Source of the DNA: Papio anubis
Lineage: Eukaryota > Chordata > Mammalia > Primates > Cercopithecidae
Direction of reading: 5' to 3'
Length of the DNA stretch: 64,000 nucleotides
Assembly (NCBI RefSeq): GCF_008728515.1
Contig: NC_044996.1
Location: forward strand, 101,067,287-101,131,286
How positions within the stretch are numbered: position 1 is the stretch's first letter; each line of letters opens with the position of its first letter. Both the position numbers and the translations under genes were made by a program. Below, in pieces: positions 11,645 through 21,358 of the stretch. The notes below the pieces were generated by a model. It worked only from the letters and a program-made list of their open reading frames with translations. It made no database searches and was not told where the DNA came from.

Positions 11645-11859
11645 GTCCTGTCTTCTTATGTTAATAAGAAAAACAAAACAAAATGGTGGTGAAGTGTTGA
11701 GGTAGTGAAAATTTTGGTGGGAGGTATGGAGAGACAATGGGCGATGTTTCTCAGGGCTGCTTCAAATGGGATTAGGGGTGGCGTGGGAACCTAGAGTGGG
11801 AGAGATTAAACTGAAGAAAGATTTTGGGGTAAGGGGTGATATTGAGGGGGTTGTTAGAA

Positions 11860-12200
11860 GGAGCATTTGTCATGTAGAATTATCGGTGATGGCCTGGATG
11901 CAGTTTTGTATTAATTGAGAAACTAAATGAAAGACACAAGGTCCAAATAAGAGAAGGAGAAAAACAGGTATTAAAGGACTAAGAATTGGGAGTACCCAGG
12001 ACATCCAATTACAGAGTGTCCAAGGGGGTTCAGCGTAATTACTTGCTTGGTTGGCACAAGTTTAGGCTCTATCCTTGAGTTTTTTTTATGTTGTCATATA
12101 CCATGCCAGATTGATTTAGATAAAAACAGCACTCTTCATTTAAAAATATTCAGAGTCCCCCCCCCCTTTTTTTTAGCAGTAAGTCAAGGCCTCGGAGATT
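11860..12200 (-). pseudogene. env transmembrane-subunit remnant
   Basis: On the minus strand this encodes the end of a gammaretrovirus-like transmembrane protein: a remnant of the conserved region around the Cys-Cys motif (about 12110-12150), then a hydrophobic membrane-spanning stretch and a short cytoplasmic tail (about 11880-12010). A homopolymer run of C then T at about 12158-12173 shifts the frame, and an in-frame stop separates the ectodomain from the membrane span. The surface subunit expected between integrase and this piece is missing, so the gene cannot make an envelope protein. Confidence 0.75.
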
Positions 12201-12399
12201 TTGGAGGAAAGAGAAATACAAAGCCAGCAACTGTTTAAGGATTAGAAATGGCTAGGAGAAAGTGAGATTGATAGTGTGGTGGAGATAGCTGGGGAGAGGT
12301 AGAGGGTGGCATAAGAACGGGAACCAGAATAAGAGTATGAAAGTAAAGAATAGGACTTCATCAGGGTGAAAGTATTGGAGGGTACCTTGTCACTGAAGA

Positions 12400-14340
12400 T
12401 CTACCCACTTCAAGAGAGACTTAAGGGTGGCGATTTGAGGTAAAACCAGGAGCCACTAAATACCAAGAGCCTGAGAAACTGCTTGGGTGAAAGGCCGGTC
12501 CGTTATCAGACTGTATAGAGGTGGGAAGGCCAAACTGAGGAATTATGTCTGACAGAAGGGAAGAAATGACGTGGTGGCCTTCTCAGACCCTGTAGGAAAG
12601 GCCTCTACTCATCCAGTGGAAGTGTCTACCCAGACCAAGAGGTATTTTAGTTTTCTGACTTGAGGCATGTGAGTAAAGTCAATTTGCCAGTCCTGGCCGG
12701 GGCAAATCCCCGAGCTTGATGTGTAGGAAAGGGAGGGGGCCTGAACAATCCCTGAGGAGTAGTAGAATAGCAGATGGAACACCGAGAAGTGATTTCCTTG
12801 AGGATAGCTTTCCACGATGGAAAGGAAATTAGAGGTTCTAAGAGGTGGGCTAGTGGCTTGTAACCTACATGGAAGAGGTTATGAAATGACAACAGAATAG
12901 CATAGCCTGCCTTTGCTAGTGTGTGGCAATTAGGCCCGGTGGAACTGCTATCAATAAACTAAGTGTGATCAGGGTGAGGAACAGGAAAGAAGGAAATACA
13001 GGGAAATGGAGTGAATGTCAGGTGGATCAGAGAGATACAGTCATGGGGGTGGGGCCAGACTAAAACAGTAAGGTCAAGTTGTTTGGATAGAAAGGCTACA
13101 GGGTGCGGTCCTGGCTCTTGTGTAAGAATTTTGACCTCACAGCCCTGTACTTTGGAACGGAAAGAGGAGTGGCGAAAGGATTTAGGATCTATGGGGTCAG
13201 CTAGGTTTGCTTTTGTTAGTTTACACAATGGTTTAGTCACAATGGTAAAACTAGGTACCCAAAGGCGGAAGTACCTAGCCATGCCTAGGAAGGAAAGGAC
13301 TTGTTTCGTAGAAGGGGTTCGGGTTTTGGAGATTAGCCAGACACGATCAGCAGGGAGAGCATGTGTGGTTTTCATGAGAATTATGCAGAGATAGGTAATG
13401 GATGAGGAAGAAATTTGGGCTTGACTGCAGTAATGAGTGCTGTCCATTAAGCCTTGCGGCAGTACATCACAGGTAATTTGCTGAGCCTGATGGGTGTCAG
13501 GGTCAGTCCAAGTGAAAGCAAAGAGGGGCTGGGATGAAGGGGCAAGGAATAGTAAAGAAAGCATGTTTGAAATCCAGAACAGAATACCGGGTTGTGGAGA
13601 GGTTGTGGAGGGAGGTTTTGAGGATAGGAGAGTATATGGCTTTGGCACCACAGGATGGATAGGCAAGACAATTTGGTTGATAAGGCGCAGATCCTGAACT
13701 AACCTGTAAGGGCTTGTCGGGTTTTTGGACAGGTAAAACGGGGGAATTGTAAGGAAAGTTTACAGGCTTTAAAAGGCCATGCTGTAACAGGCGAGTGATA
13801 ACAGGCTTTAATTCTTTTAAAGCATGCTGTGGGATGGGATATTGGCATTGAGCGGGTTAAGAGTGATTAGGTTTTAATGGGATAGTAAGGGGTGCATGAT
13901 CGGTCACCAAGGAGGGAGTAGAGGCGTTCTATATTTGTGGTTTAAGGTGGAAAGATACAAGGGGAGGATGTGAAGGAGGCTTTGAACTGGGGAAAAATGA
14001 GGCAATGAGGTGTGGCTCTAACCCAGGAATAGTCAGGGAAGCAGATAATTTAGTTAAAATGTCTCAACCTAATAAGGGAGCTGGGCAGGTGGGGATAACT
14101 AAAAAGGAATGCATAAAAGAACGTTGTCCAAGTTGGCACCAGAGTTGGGGAGTTTTAAGAGGTTTAGAAGCCCGGCCATCAATACCCACAACAGTTATGG
14201 AGGCAAGGGAAACAGGCCCTTGGAAAGAAGGTAATGTGGCGTGGGTAGCCTCCGTATTGATTAAGAAGGGGACAGACTTACCCTCCACTGTAAGAGTTAC
14301 CCAAAGCGTCTGTGATGATCCTGTGGGCTTCTGAGGCGAT
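12400..14340 (-). pseudogene. pro-pol pseudogene of the provirus
   Basis: Order on the minus strand: protease (about 14290-14064), reverse transcriptase fingers/palm (about 13900-13450), thumb/connection (about 13400-13000), a trace of RNase H (about 12960-12930), the integrase zinc-binding region with a CxxC pair (about 12880-12760), then the integrase core (about 12720-12440). The protease active-site triplet, normally Asp-Thr-Gly, reads Asn-Thr-Glu. The reverse-transcriptase Tyr-x-Asp-Asp signature is not readable. RNase H is almost wholly deleted, joining connection to integrase. The first integrase core Asp is seen in a 'WQIDFT'-type motif and the second in 'SDNGPAF'. Multiple stops and frameshifts make it non-coding. 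Confidence 0.85.
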
Positions 14341-14399
14341 CGGGCCGTGTCAGTCTTCAGCCGCTAAGCTGAGAAGATCTAGGAAGGAGTCAGTCAGAG

Positions 14400-15624
14400 C
14401 CTTGGGCCAGTTGGACAGTCCAGTTTCCAGTGGGGTCCCACACAGATGGGACACGGCTTAGGAAGAATCCCAGGCTACGGGCATTCCTTGGCCCAGTGGC
14501 CAGATTTCCAGCCCCTGAAGCAAGCTCCTGGGGGGAGGAAGTCCTGAAGGAACGCCTGACCACTGTGGCTTAGGCGTTTTGAAGTTTTTGTGTGCTTGAG
14601 ATATGGCTGGGGTTTCTCTCACAGCACAGGCAAGTAACTGCAACTCTTCTTTATTATTGTATACCTTGAAGGCGAGGTTAATTAAGTCCTGTTGTGTGAT
14701 TTGAGGGCCGGAATTTAATTTTTGGACCTTTTTCTAATGTCGGGAGCGGATTGGGTAATAAAATGCATATTGAGAATAAGGCGGCCTTCCTCTGGGGTCT
14801 GGCTCATGAAGCCGGTGGTTATCAGCATGAAATGGGGCTAGAGAAAAAACTCTGCCATTCATCTGGGGAGAGGGTAGAAGTTAGGATGACATTTAAGTCA
14901 CTCCAGGTTAAATTATAGGACAGAGGTAGATATCGGAATTCTTGTACATATTTAGTGGGGTCTGATGAGAAAGAGCCTAAAAGCTGGCTGATTTGGGAAA
15001 GGTCTGATAGAGAAAAAGACACATGTACCCAGACTATGCCTTCAGCTCCAGCCACCTCTCTAAGAGGAAATTGCTGGGCAGGTGGGGGAGGGCTAGTCGT
15101 GTAAGCCGGACCAGGTGTGAGGAGGGGAGTTGATAGAAGGATTATAGGGTGGGGGAGCAAAGGCTGAGGAAGAATTGGGACCTGGATTGGCCTGGTGAGG
15201 AGCAGCCTGGGGAGAAGGGGAGAGGAAAGATGAGTCCATAGAAAAGAAGGATTCAAAGGACTCAGAGCTTGGGGTGGAGACTGAAGGAACAGACAGGAGA
15301 GAAAGAAGGAAGATTTGGGACGAGTCTCACTGGGAGCAGAGACTAGGGAGGGACCAATGTGTAAAAGAATGTCTGGACGTCAGGCACTTCAGACCATTTG
15401 CCCATTTTTCGACAAAAATTATCTAGGTCTCATAGGATGGAGAAATCAAAAGTGCTGTTTTCTGGCCATTTAGAACCATTGTTGAGTTTGTATTGGGGCC
15501 AGGCGGTGTTGCAGAAGCAAATAAGATGCTTAGATTTTAGGTCAGGCGAGAGTTGAAGAGGTTTTAAGATCTTGAGAACACAGGCTAAGGGAGAAGGAGG
15601 AATGGAGGGTGGAAGGTTGCCCAT
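14400..15624 (-). pseudogene. gag pseudogene of the provirus
   Basis: An initiator ATG at 15624 starts a matrix-like protein beginning Met-Gly-Asn, a potential N-myristoylation site. After about 65 codons it hits a TGA (about 15430) in an otherwise continuing frame. A proline-rich stretch and the start of capsid follow (about 15250-14822, motif 'FSSDPTKYVQEF'), then a nucleocapsid trace near 14640-14458 with its zinc knuckle not readable. The leader between this ATG and the primer site spans about 15625-16178. Several frame changes make it non-functional. Confidence 0.85.
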
Positions 15625-16178
15625 AGTGAAGGAGGCAAGTTTAAAGAGAAGGGTAGAGACACGGAGAAGGGGGTAGGGAGCAACCCTGGGCTGCAACATG
15701 GGTGAACAGCCAAAGCAGGCGTCCCCGCAATTGACTTGCCACCAAGGGAATGTGGGTGAATGATCAAGGCAGGCGTCTCCACGGAGATCAGACACCAATG
15801 GAACGTGGGTGAGTAATCAGAGAGGTGTCCCTGCAATGACTAAACACCAAGGGAAGGCTGCCTTCCCGAATTCGTGACTGGCCCCGGAGTTTTGGGTCCA
15901 CAGATAAAATGTGTCTCCTTTGTTTCTACCAGAAAATGAAAAGAATTGAAATTAAGAGAAGGGAGAGATTGAAGGGTGGTGCCAAGACTGAAAGGAGAAA
16001 GAGGTTGAGGGATAGTGAGAGAGGTTGGAGAAGAGAGTAAAAAGAGGCCGCTTACCCGATTTAAAATCGGTGAGATGTTCCTTGGGCTGGTTGGTCTGAG
16101 GACCCGAGGTCGTAGGTGGATCTCTTGACGGAGTGAGGATGAGGACAGGGGACTGGTCTCCCAAAGGAGTCCCACGGA

Positions 16179-16196
16179 CCCGGGTCTTTGGCACCA
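16179..16196 (-). other. Retroviral primer binding site, tRNA-Phe-like
   Basis: Just inside the 5' LTR the minus strand reads TTTGGTGCC then AAAGACCCGGG. The 3' end of eukaryotic tRNA-Phe pairs with TGGTGCC-GAAACCCGGG, so this copy matches with one substitution and one extra base. The tRNA-His site of classical HERV-H ends differently and fits worse. Confidence 0.75.
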
Positions 16197-16198
16197 AA

Positions 16199-16629
16199 TG
16201 TCTCATGTGTCCATGTGAAGAGACTACCAAACAGGCTTTGTGTGAGCAACAAGGCTGTTTATTTCACCTGAGTGCAGGCGGACTGAGTCCGAAAAGAGAG
16301 TCAGCAAAGGGTGGTGGATTATCATTAGTTCTTATAGGTTTGGGGATAGGAGGTGGAGTTAGGAGCAATGTTTTGCAGGCAGGGGGTGGATCTCACAAAG
16401 TACATTCTCAAGGGTGGGAGAATTACAAAGAAGCTTCTTAAGGGTGGGGGAGATTACAAAGTACATTGATCAGTTAGGTTGGGGCAGAAATAAATCACAA
16501 TGGTGGAATGTCATCAGTTAAGGCTATTTTCACTTCTTTTGTGGATCTTCAGTTGCTTCAGGCCATCTGGATGCATTCGTGCAGGTCACAGGGGATATGA
16601 TGGCTTAGCTTGGGCTCAGAGGCCTGACA
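16199..16629 (-). promoter_or_regulatory. 5' LTR (proviral promoter) of the provirus
   Basis: TG...CA bounded copy matching 11185-11644, with the AATAAA signal as 'tttatt' at 16258 on the plus strand. It would drive transcription leftwards, away from EFHC2. It lacks the insertion seen in the 3' LTR. Present activity cannot be judged from sequence. Confidence 0.85.
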
Positions 16630-16796
16630 CATAGTGGTATGCGCCTGTAGTCCCAGCTATTTGGGGGACTGAGGTGGACGAATTGCTTGAACCCAGGAGG
16701 TGGAGCTTGCAGTGAGCTGAGATCTCGCCACTGCACTCCAGCCTGGGCGACAAAGCGAGAGTCGATCTCAAAAAAAAAAAAAAAAAAAAAAAAAGA
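16630..16796 (+). mobile_element. Right half of the Alu split by the provirus
   Basis: Resumes at 'catagtggtatgcgcctgta', exactly where an Alu should continue after 'ccaggcgtgg' at 11184, and ends in an A(24) tail at about 16771-16794. Confidence 0.9.
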
Positions 16797-17139
16797 AAGA
16801 GAAAAGAAATATTAAAACAAATCTTATCAAAGTGCAATAAAACTAAGAACAAAATAAAAGCTTCCCCCCCAAATATTTTCCAACTAGAAACTGTTAACAT
16901 TTTCTATTAAACAACTCTTGGGTGAAAGGGAAAATACAAGCCAAAATCACAGAATATCTAAAAAGCAAACAAATAAACAACAACAACAAAAAGCAAGTAA
17001 TGAAAACACTACATATCAGGATACTGGATATGTTTAAAGTAGAGATTATAGGAAAATTTATAGCCGTAAACACTTATATCAATAAAAAATGGATGAAAAT
17101 GAGTGAATTATATTGTCAACTTTAAATAATGATATTCAG
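16797..17139 (+). mobile_element. Old plus-strand L1, second piece
   Basis: ORF2 text continuing the 10080-11035 element: 'aaatattttccaactagaaa', 'aacaactcttgggtgaaag', 'aggaaaatttatagccgta', 'aacacttatatcaataaa'. It continues after the next insertion at about 17900 ('ggttctttgaaaaaagtaag'). Confidence 0.72.
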
Positions 17140-17440
17140 GCGGGGCACGGTGGCTTACACCTGTAATTCCAGCACTTTGGGAGGCTGAGGTGGGTGGATC
17201 ACTGGAGTTCAGGAGTTCGAGACCAGCCTGGCCAATATGGTGAAACCCTGTCTCTACTAAAAACACAAAAATTAGCTAGGCGTGGTGATGGGCGCCTGTA
17301 ATCCCAACTACTCGGGAGGCTGAGGCAGAAGAATTGCTTGAACCTGGGAGGTGGAGGTTGCAGTAAGCAGAGATCGTGCCACTGCACTCTGGCCTGAGCA
17401 ATAGAGCAAGATCCTGTCTCAAAAAAAAAGAAAGAAAGAG
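17140..17440 (+). mobile_element. Alu SINE
   Basis: Plus-strand full Alu from 'ggcggggcacggtggcttac' to an A-rich tail grading into (AAAG)n/(AG)n at 17420-17447. Confidence 0.94.
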
Positions 17441-17444
17441 AGAG

Positions 17445-17895
17445 AGATTCAGAAAATATGATTAAGTGTAGAGGTTATCCAAGCACAAAGCTTGAGGATG
17501 GCCACTGGGAAAGCATGGACTCCAAACGAATAGGGTCAGTGGTTTTAAAATGGAGAAGTTAAAGTTTCAATTATATAGGCAGAGACAGAGACGATCCAGC
17601 AGGATTACGTTTTCCATACAAGACCAGTGCACATGCGCCACAGTGATTTGATTGGTTACAGATTGCTACATTCCAATGAAGATTACTTTATTACTCTGTG
17701 AGGAGGCGTAGTGACTTGAGTCAGGGATTCTTATCTTTGGAGCTATTTGGTCTTAATTATTTACAGGAAAAAGAAAAAAAAAGGCAGAAGTTGCAACTGC
17801 ATGCCTTGTGACCCAGGTTGCATAGTTAAAATCCTCTCAAGGCTCAGGGTAATTTAAAGTTGCAACAGCTTTAAGTTTGAATTATTTAATTTTAC
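17445..17895. other. Unassigned insert between L1 pieces
   Basis: About 450 bases unlike L1 or Alu sit between two ordered L1 ORF2 pieces ('ggatggccactgggaaagca', 'gtgcacatgcgccacagtg', 'tgattggttacagattgcta'). Position and size would suit an LTR or DNA element. No terminal repeats could be fixed. Confidence 0.4.
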
Positions 17896-18138
17896 AATAT
17901 CAGCTTAAAAAGTGAGAAAAAGAACAACAAATGAGTCAAAAGAAAGCATAAGGAAGAAAACAATAAAAGTAAAAGCAGAAAAACAGTAAAGGTTAAGAAT
18001 AGAAAACAGTGGGTCAAATTAATAAAGAAAAATTCTGGTTCTTTGAAAAAAGTAAGAAAATATGTAAACCACTAGCTAAATTAATCAAACTACAAAGAGA
18101 GAAACACATTTATACAAAATAAGACAAAGAAGAAATAG
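17896..18138 (+). mobile_element. Old plus-strand L1, third piece
   Basis: A-rich ORF2 text 'attctggttctttgaaaaaa', 'ccactagctaaattaatc', 'aaactacaaagagagaaa' resembles the segment just downstream of the previous L1 piece in the L1 consensus. Confidence 0.65.
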
Positions 18139-18440
18139 GCCGGGCGCGGTGGCTCACTCTTGTAATCCCAACACACTGGGAGGCTGAGGCAGGCGATTCA
18201 CGAAGTCAAGAGATCGAGACCATCCTGACCAACATGGTGAAACCCCGTCTCTACTAAAAATACAAAAATTAGCTGGGTTTGGTGGCAGGCGCCTGTAGTC
18301 CCAGCTAGTTGGGAGGCTGAGGCAGGAGAATTGCTTGAACCCAGGGGATGGATGTTGCAGTGAGCCGAGATTGCGCCACTGCACTCCAGCCTGGCGACAG
18401 AGCAAGACTCTGTTTCAAAAAAAAAAAAAAAAAAAAAAAC
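18139..18440 (+). mobile_element. Alu SINE (AluS/Y-like)
   Basis: Starts 'ggccgggcgcggtggctcac', retains several CpGs and ends in A(23) at 18418-18440. It is relatively young in appearance. Confidence 0.95.
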
Positions 18441-18706
18441 AGACATAATGTGGAATATGAATAGGCGTGAACAGACCCAACTGTTTTGTAAATGAATAAC
18501 ATAAGCATTCTAAACAGGGAAGGGGGCAAAAGCCTAAGTAATTTTTGAGCCTAGTATTTTGACTGTGTACATTAAGACCAAAGAAAAACACTGCAAACAA
18601 AGATTGAACTCTAATTAGTAGGTTTGTCTTTTGTTTTACAGAGATATGAGTTAGGTGTTCTGAAGCTGCTTTCAGGGTCTTGTAGTATAGAGCAAATAAG
18701 TAAATA

Positions 18707-18999
18707 CAGTTGCCCCTCAGTGTACACGGGGGATGGGTTCCAGGACCCCCGAGTATACCAAAATCCTTGAACACTCAAGTGCCATGGTTGGCCTTGCAGA
18801 ACCTATGTATACAAAAGTCAGCCCTCTGTATATGTGGGTTTTGCTTCCCACCAATAATTTATTTTATATTATTTTTACATGGCAAGGTTGCAATCATCAG
18901 CACAGCAGAGAAAGGGCTGTCTGCTCCAAGAATAATTTTAAAAGTCTGCGTATAAGTGGACCAATGCAGTTCAAGCCTGTGTTGTTCAAGGGCCAACTA
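18707..18999. mobile_element. Tigger-like (pogo/TcMar) non-autonomous DNA transposon
   Basis: Imperfect terminal inverted repeats ('cagttgcccctcag' at the left, 'caagggccaacta' at the right) are flanked by TA dinucleotides at 18705-18706 and 19000-19001, as expected for Tigger elements. The interior includes 'tatgtgggttttgcttccca' and 'cgtataagtggaccaatgc', typical of the Tigger group. At 293 bases it carries no transposase. The open frames over it are not genes. Confidence 0.65.
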
Positions 19000-19391
19000 T
19001 ATTTTGAGGATAATTGGAATGAGATTTCTTACAGCTTGAGCAGAGCGTCACCAGTGCAGAAAGGGGAATACCAGTAGGTACTCTGTTGATTGGAATTGGA
19101 GTTATTAGTATAAACTCATGACTTTTAATATATCTATTTCTATGTATATCTATATCTTCATCTTTCTACCTGTAGACAGAAGCTTGGCACACTTCACCTT
19201 AACCCAATGATCAAAGTGAACCTCATCATTGATGGTAAAAATGCACATTATGGACCTGTTCCTTTGATGAACTAGGACACAACAGTCCTCCTGTGACGTT
19301 CTTGTCCAAAAGCCATAAACTGAATCTCCTCGTGAGGAAACATCAGTCACACCTAAATTGAAGAACTTTCTACCAAATATCTGGCCTATCC

Positions 19392-19413
19392 TTTTCTTTT
19401 CTTTCTTTCTTTC

Positions 19414-19446
<33 letters not shown>

Positions 19447-19490
19447 TCTTTCTTTTCTTTCTTTCTTTTTTTTTTTTTTTTTTTTTTCTT
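19392..19490. repeat. Polypyrimidine microsatellite (CTTT)n(CT)n
   Basis: About 100 bases of CTTT, then (CT)n, then CTTT and poly-T on the plus strand. It grew at the A-tail side of the minus-strand Alu that follows. Confidence 0.95.
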
Positions 19491-19776
19491 CTTGAGACGG
19501 AGTCTCAATCTGTTGCCCAGGCTGGAGTGCAATGGCGTGATCTTGGCTCACTGCAACCTGTGCCTCCCAGGTTTAAGCAATTCTCCTGCCTCGGCCTCCT
19601 GAATAGGCTGGGATTAAAGGCACCTGCCACCACGCCCAGGTAATTTTTGTATTTCAGTAGAGATGGTGTTTCGCCATGTTGGCCAGGCTAGTCTCGAAGT
19701 CCTGGCCTCAAGTGATCCACCCGCCTCGGCCTCCCAAAGTGCTGGGATTGCAGGCGTGAGCCACCACACCTAGCCA
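19491..19776 (-). mobile_element. Alu SINE
   Basis: Reverse-strand Alu from 'gagacggagtctcaatctgt' to 'gagccaccacacctagcc'. The interval 19000-19380 before the microsatellite shows no gene. Confidence 0.94.
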
Positions 19777-19965
19777 TAGCCTATCCTTTTCAAAAATATC
19801 AAGGTCACAAGAGATGAAGAAAGATGGAAGAACTGTTCCCAATTAAAGGAGAATAAAGAGACATGACAACCAAGAGACATGACAACCAAATGCCATGTGT
19901 GATGTTGCATCAGATTCTGGGTCAAAACAAATTATTTTTCTTTTTGCTAAAAAAGGACATTATGG

Positions 19966-20261
19966 GCCAGATGTGGTGGCTCATGCCTGTAATCCCAGCA
20001 CTTTGGGAGGCCAAGACAGGAAGATTGCTTGGAGCCAGGAGTTTGAGACCAGTCTGAGCAACGTAGTAAGACCCTTGTCTCAACAAAGAAAAAAAAATTA
20101 GGTGGGCATTGTGGTGTGTTCCTGTATTCCCAACTACTAGGGAGGCTGAGGTGGGAGGATCGCTTGAGCCCAAGAGATGGAGACTGCAGTGAGTCGTAAT
20201 TGCACCTGGGTGATAAAGCGCGACCCTGTCTCCAAAAAAAAAAAAAAAAAAAAAAAAAAAA
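19966..20261 (+). mobile_element. Alu SINE
   Basis: Plus-strand Alu with an older left arm, slightly shortened near its end ('gcacctgggtgataaagcg'), with an A(28) tail at 20234-20261. Confidence 0.92.
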
Positions 20262-20309
20262 TTATTGGGACAATTGCAAAATTTGAATGGCTTGGTGAAA
20301 AATAGTATT

Positions 20310-20590
20310 GACCAGATGCGGTGGCAAGCCTGTAATCCCAGCCCTTTGGGAGGCGAGGCAGAGGCGGATCACAAGATCGGGAGGTCCCGAGACCATCCTG
20401 GCTAGCTGCAGTGCCCGATCTCTACTAAAAAATACAAAAGCTGGCCAGAGGCAGGAGGTGGCGGTAGCCTGTAGTCCCAGCCACTCGGGAGGAGGCAGAG
20501 GCAGGAGAATGGCCAAGCCGGGGCCCGGAGCTTGCAGTGAGCTGAATCCGGCCACTGCTCCAGCTGATGACAAGGGAAATAAGCGTCTCA
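20310..20590 (+). mobile_element. Scrambled AluY-like element (AluYR-type core)
   Basis: Overall order is Alu ('ggtggcaagcctgtaatccc' ... 'cttgcagtgagctgaatccg' ... 'gccactgctccagc'), but short insertions and deletions recur every 10-30 bases ('gctagctgcagtgcccgatc', 'gctgatgacaagggaaataa'). 'atccggccactg' and 'aagcctg' match the Old World monkey AluYR variants. Either it has suffered unusual damage or this stretch of sequence is of poor quality. Confidence 0.8.
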
Positions 20591-20697
20591 AAAAAAAATA
20601 CATATGTAACAAACCTGCACGTTATGCACATGTACCTAGAACTTAAAGTATAATAATAATAATAAATAAATAAATAATAAAATAAAATAAAATAAAA
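20591..20697 (+). mobile_element. L1 3' tail fused behind the scrambled Alu
   Basis: Immediately after the Alu comes the terminal L1 sequence ('tatgtaacaaacctgcacgt', 'cacatgtacctagaactta') and an (AAT/AAAT/AAAAT)n tail. 'gaaaaatagtatt' before the Alu (20297-20309) and 'agaaaatagtatt' after this tail (20698-20710) bracket the pair as one unit. Confidence 0.8.
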
Positions 20698-20710
20698 AGA
20701 AAATAGTATT

Positions 20711-20971
20711 ATAAGGCCAAGATGGGTGGATTGCTTGAGGTCAGGAGTTTGAGGCCAGGCTGGGCAACATAATGAGACCCCATGTCTACAAAAAATAAAA
20801 AAAAAAAAAATTAAAATAGCTGGGCATGGTGGCACATGCCTGTAGTCCCAACTACTTGGGAGACTGAAGTGGGAGGATCACTTGAGCTCAGGAGGTGGAG
20901 GCTGCAGTGAGCCATGATCATGCCACTGCACTCTAGCCTGGGCAACATTGTGAGACCTTGTCTCAGAAAAA
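20711..20971 (+). mobile_element. 5'-truncated Alu
   Basis: Begins within the Alu left arm ('ggccaagatgggtggattgc') and ends 'gtctcagaaaaa'. It is flanked by 'agaaaatagtatt' (20698-20710) and 'agaaaacagtatt' (20972-20984). Confidence 0.9.
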
Positions 20972-21358
20972 AGAAAACAGTATTGTATTAATATTAAATT
21001 TCTGATTTTAATTATTGTACTTCAGTTATATAAGAGACTGTCCTTATTCTTAGGAAATACACACTGAAGTGTTTAGGAATCAAGGGGCATGATATCTGCA
21101 ACTTACTCTAAAATGTAAAAAACTATATATGGGGAAAATGACAAAATGAATGTGGTAAAATATAAAACAATTGGGAAATCTGGGGAAAGGATAAATGAGA
21201 GTTATTTGGACTGTTCTTGCAACTTCTTACTAGCTTGAAATTATTTCAATTTAAAAAGCAACAAGGAATTTTGAAAATGTTTGCAAGAACATGTAGGAGA
21301 ATAACTGTTCTTTTGGAGCAGTATAAGATTTTTGAATTCACATATAAGACACCAAACA

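Larger units (their letters stand above)
11185..16629 (-). mobile_element. Class I endogenous retrovirus provirus, HERV-F/HERV-H-like, defective
   Basis: A 5.4 kb provirus in minus orientation with two related LTRs (460 and 431 bases), a tRNA-Phe-like primer binding site, a leader, and remnants in the order gag, protease, reverse transcriptase, integrase and env transmembrane tail. The LTR text (U5 'aacaaggctgtttatttcac' on plus, U3 start 'tgtcaggcctctgagccc'-like on minus) belongs to the HERV-H/HERV-F group of gammaretrovirus-like ERVs. The primer site favours an F-type family (HERVFH19/LTR19-like) over classical HERV-H, which uses tRNA-His. All genes are broken by stops, frameshifts and deletions, and the env surface part is essentially absent. 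It sits inside an Alu, about 7.7 kb upstream of EFHC2 and antisense to it. The subfamily name is tentative. Confidence 0.9.

Noticed and set aside
12959..13666. 235-codon minus-strand frame as a host gene
   Set aside because: It is reverse transcriptase/connection sequence of the defective provirus, with catalytic motifs missing.
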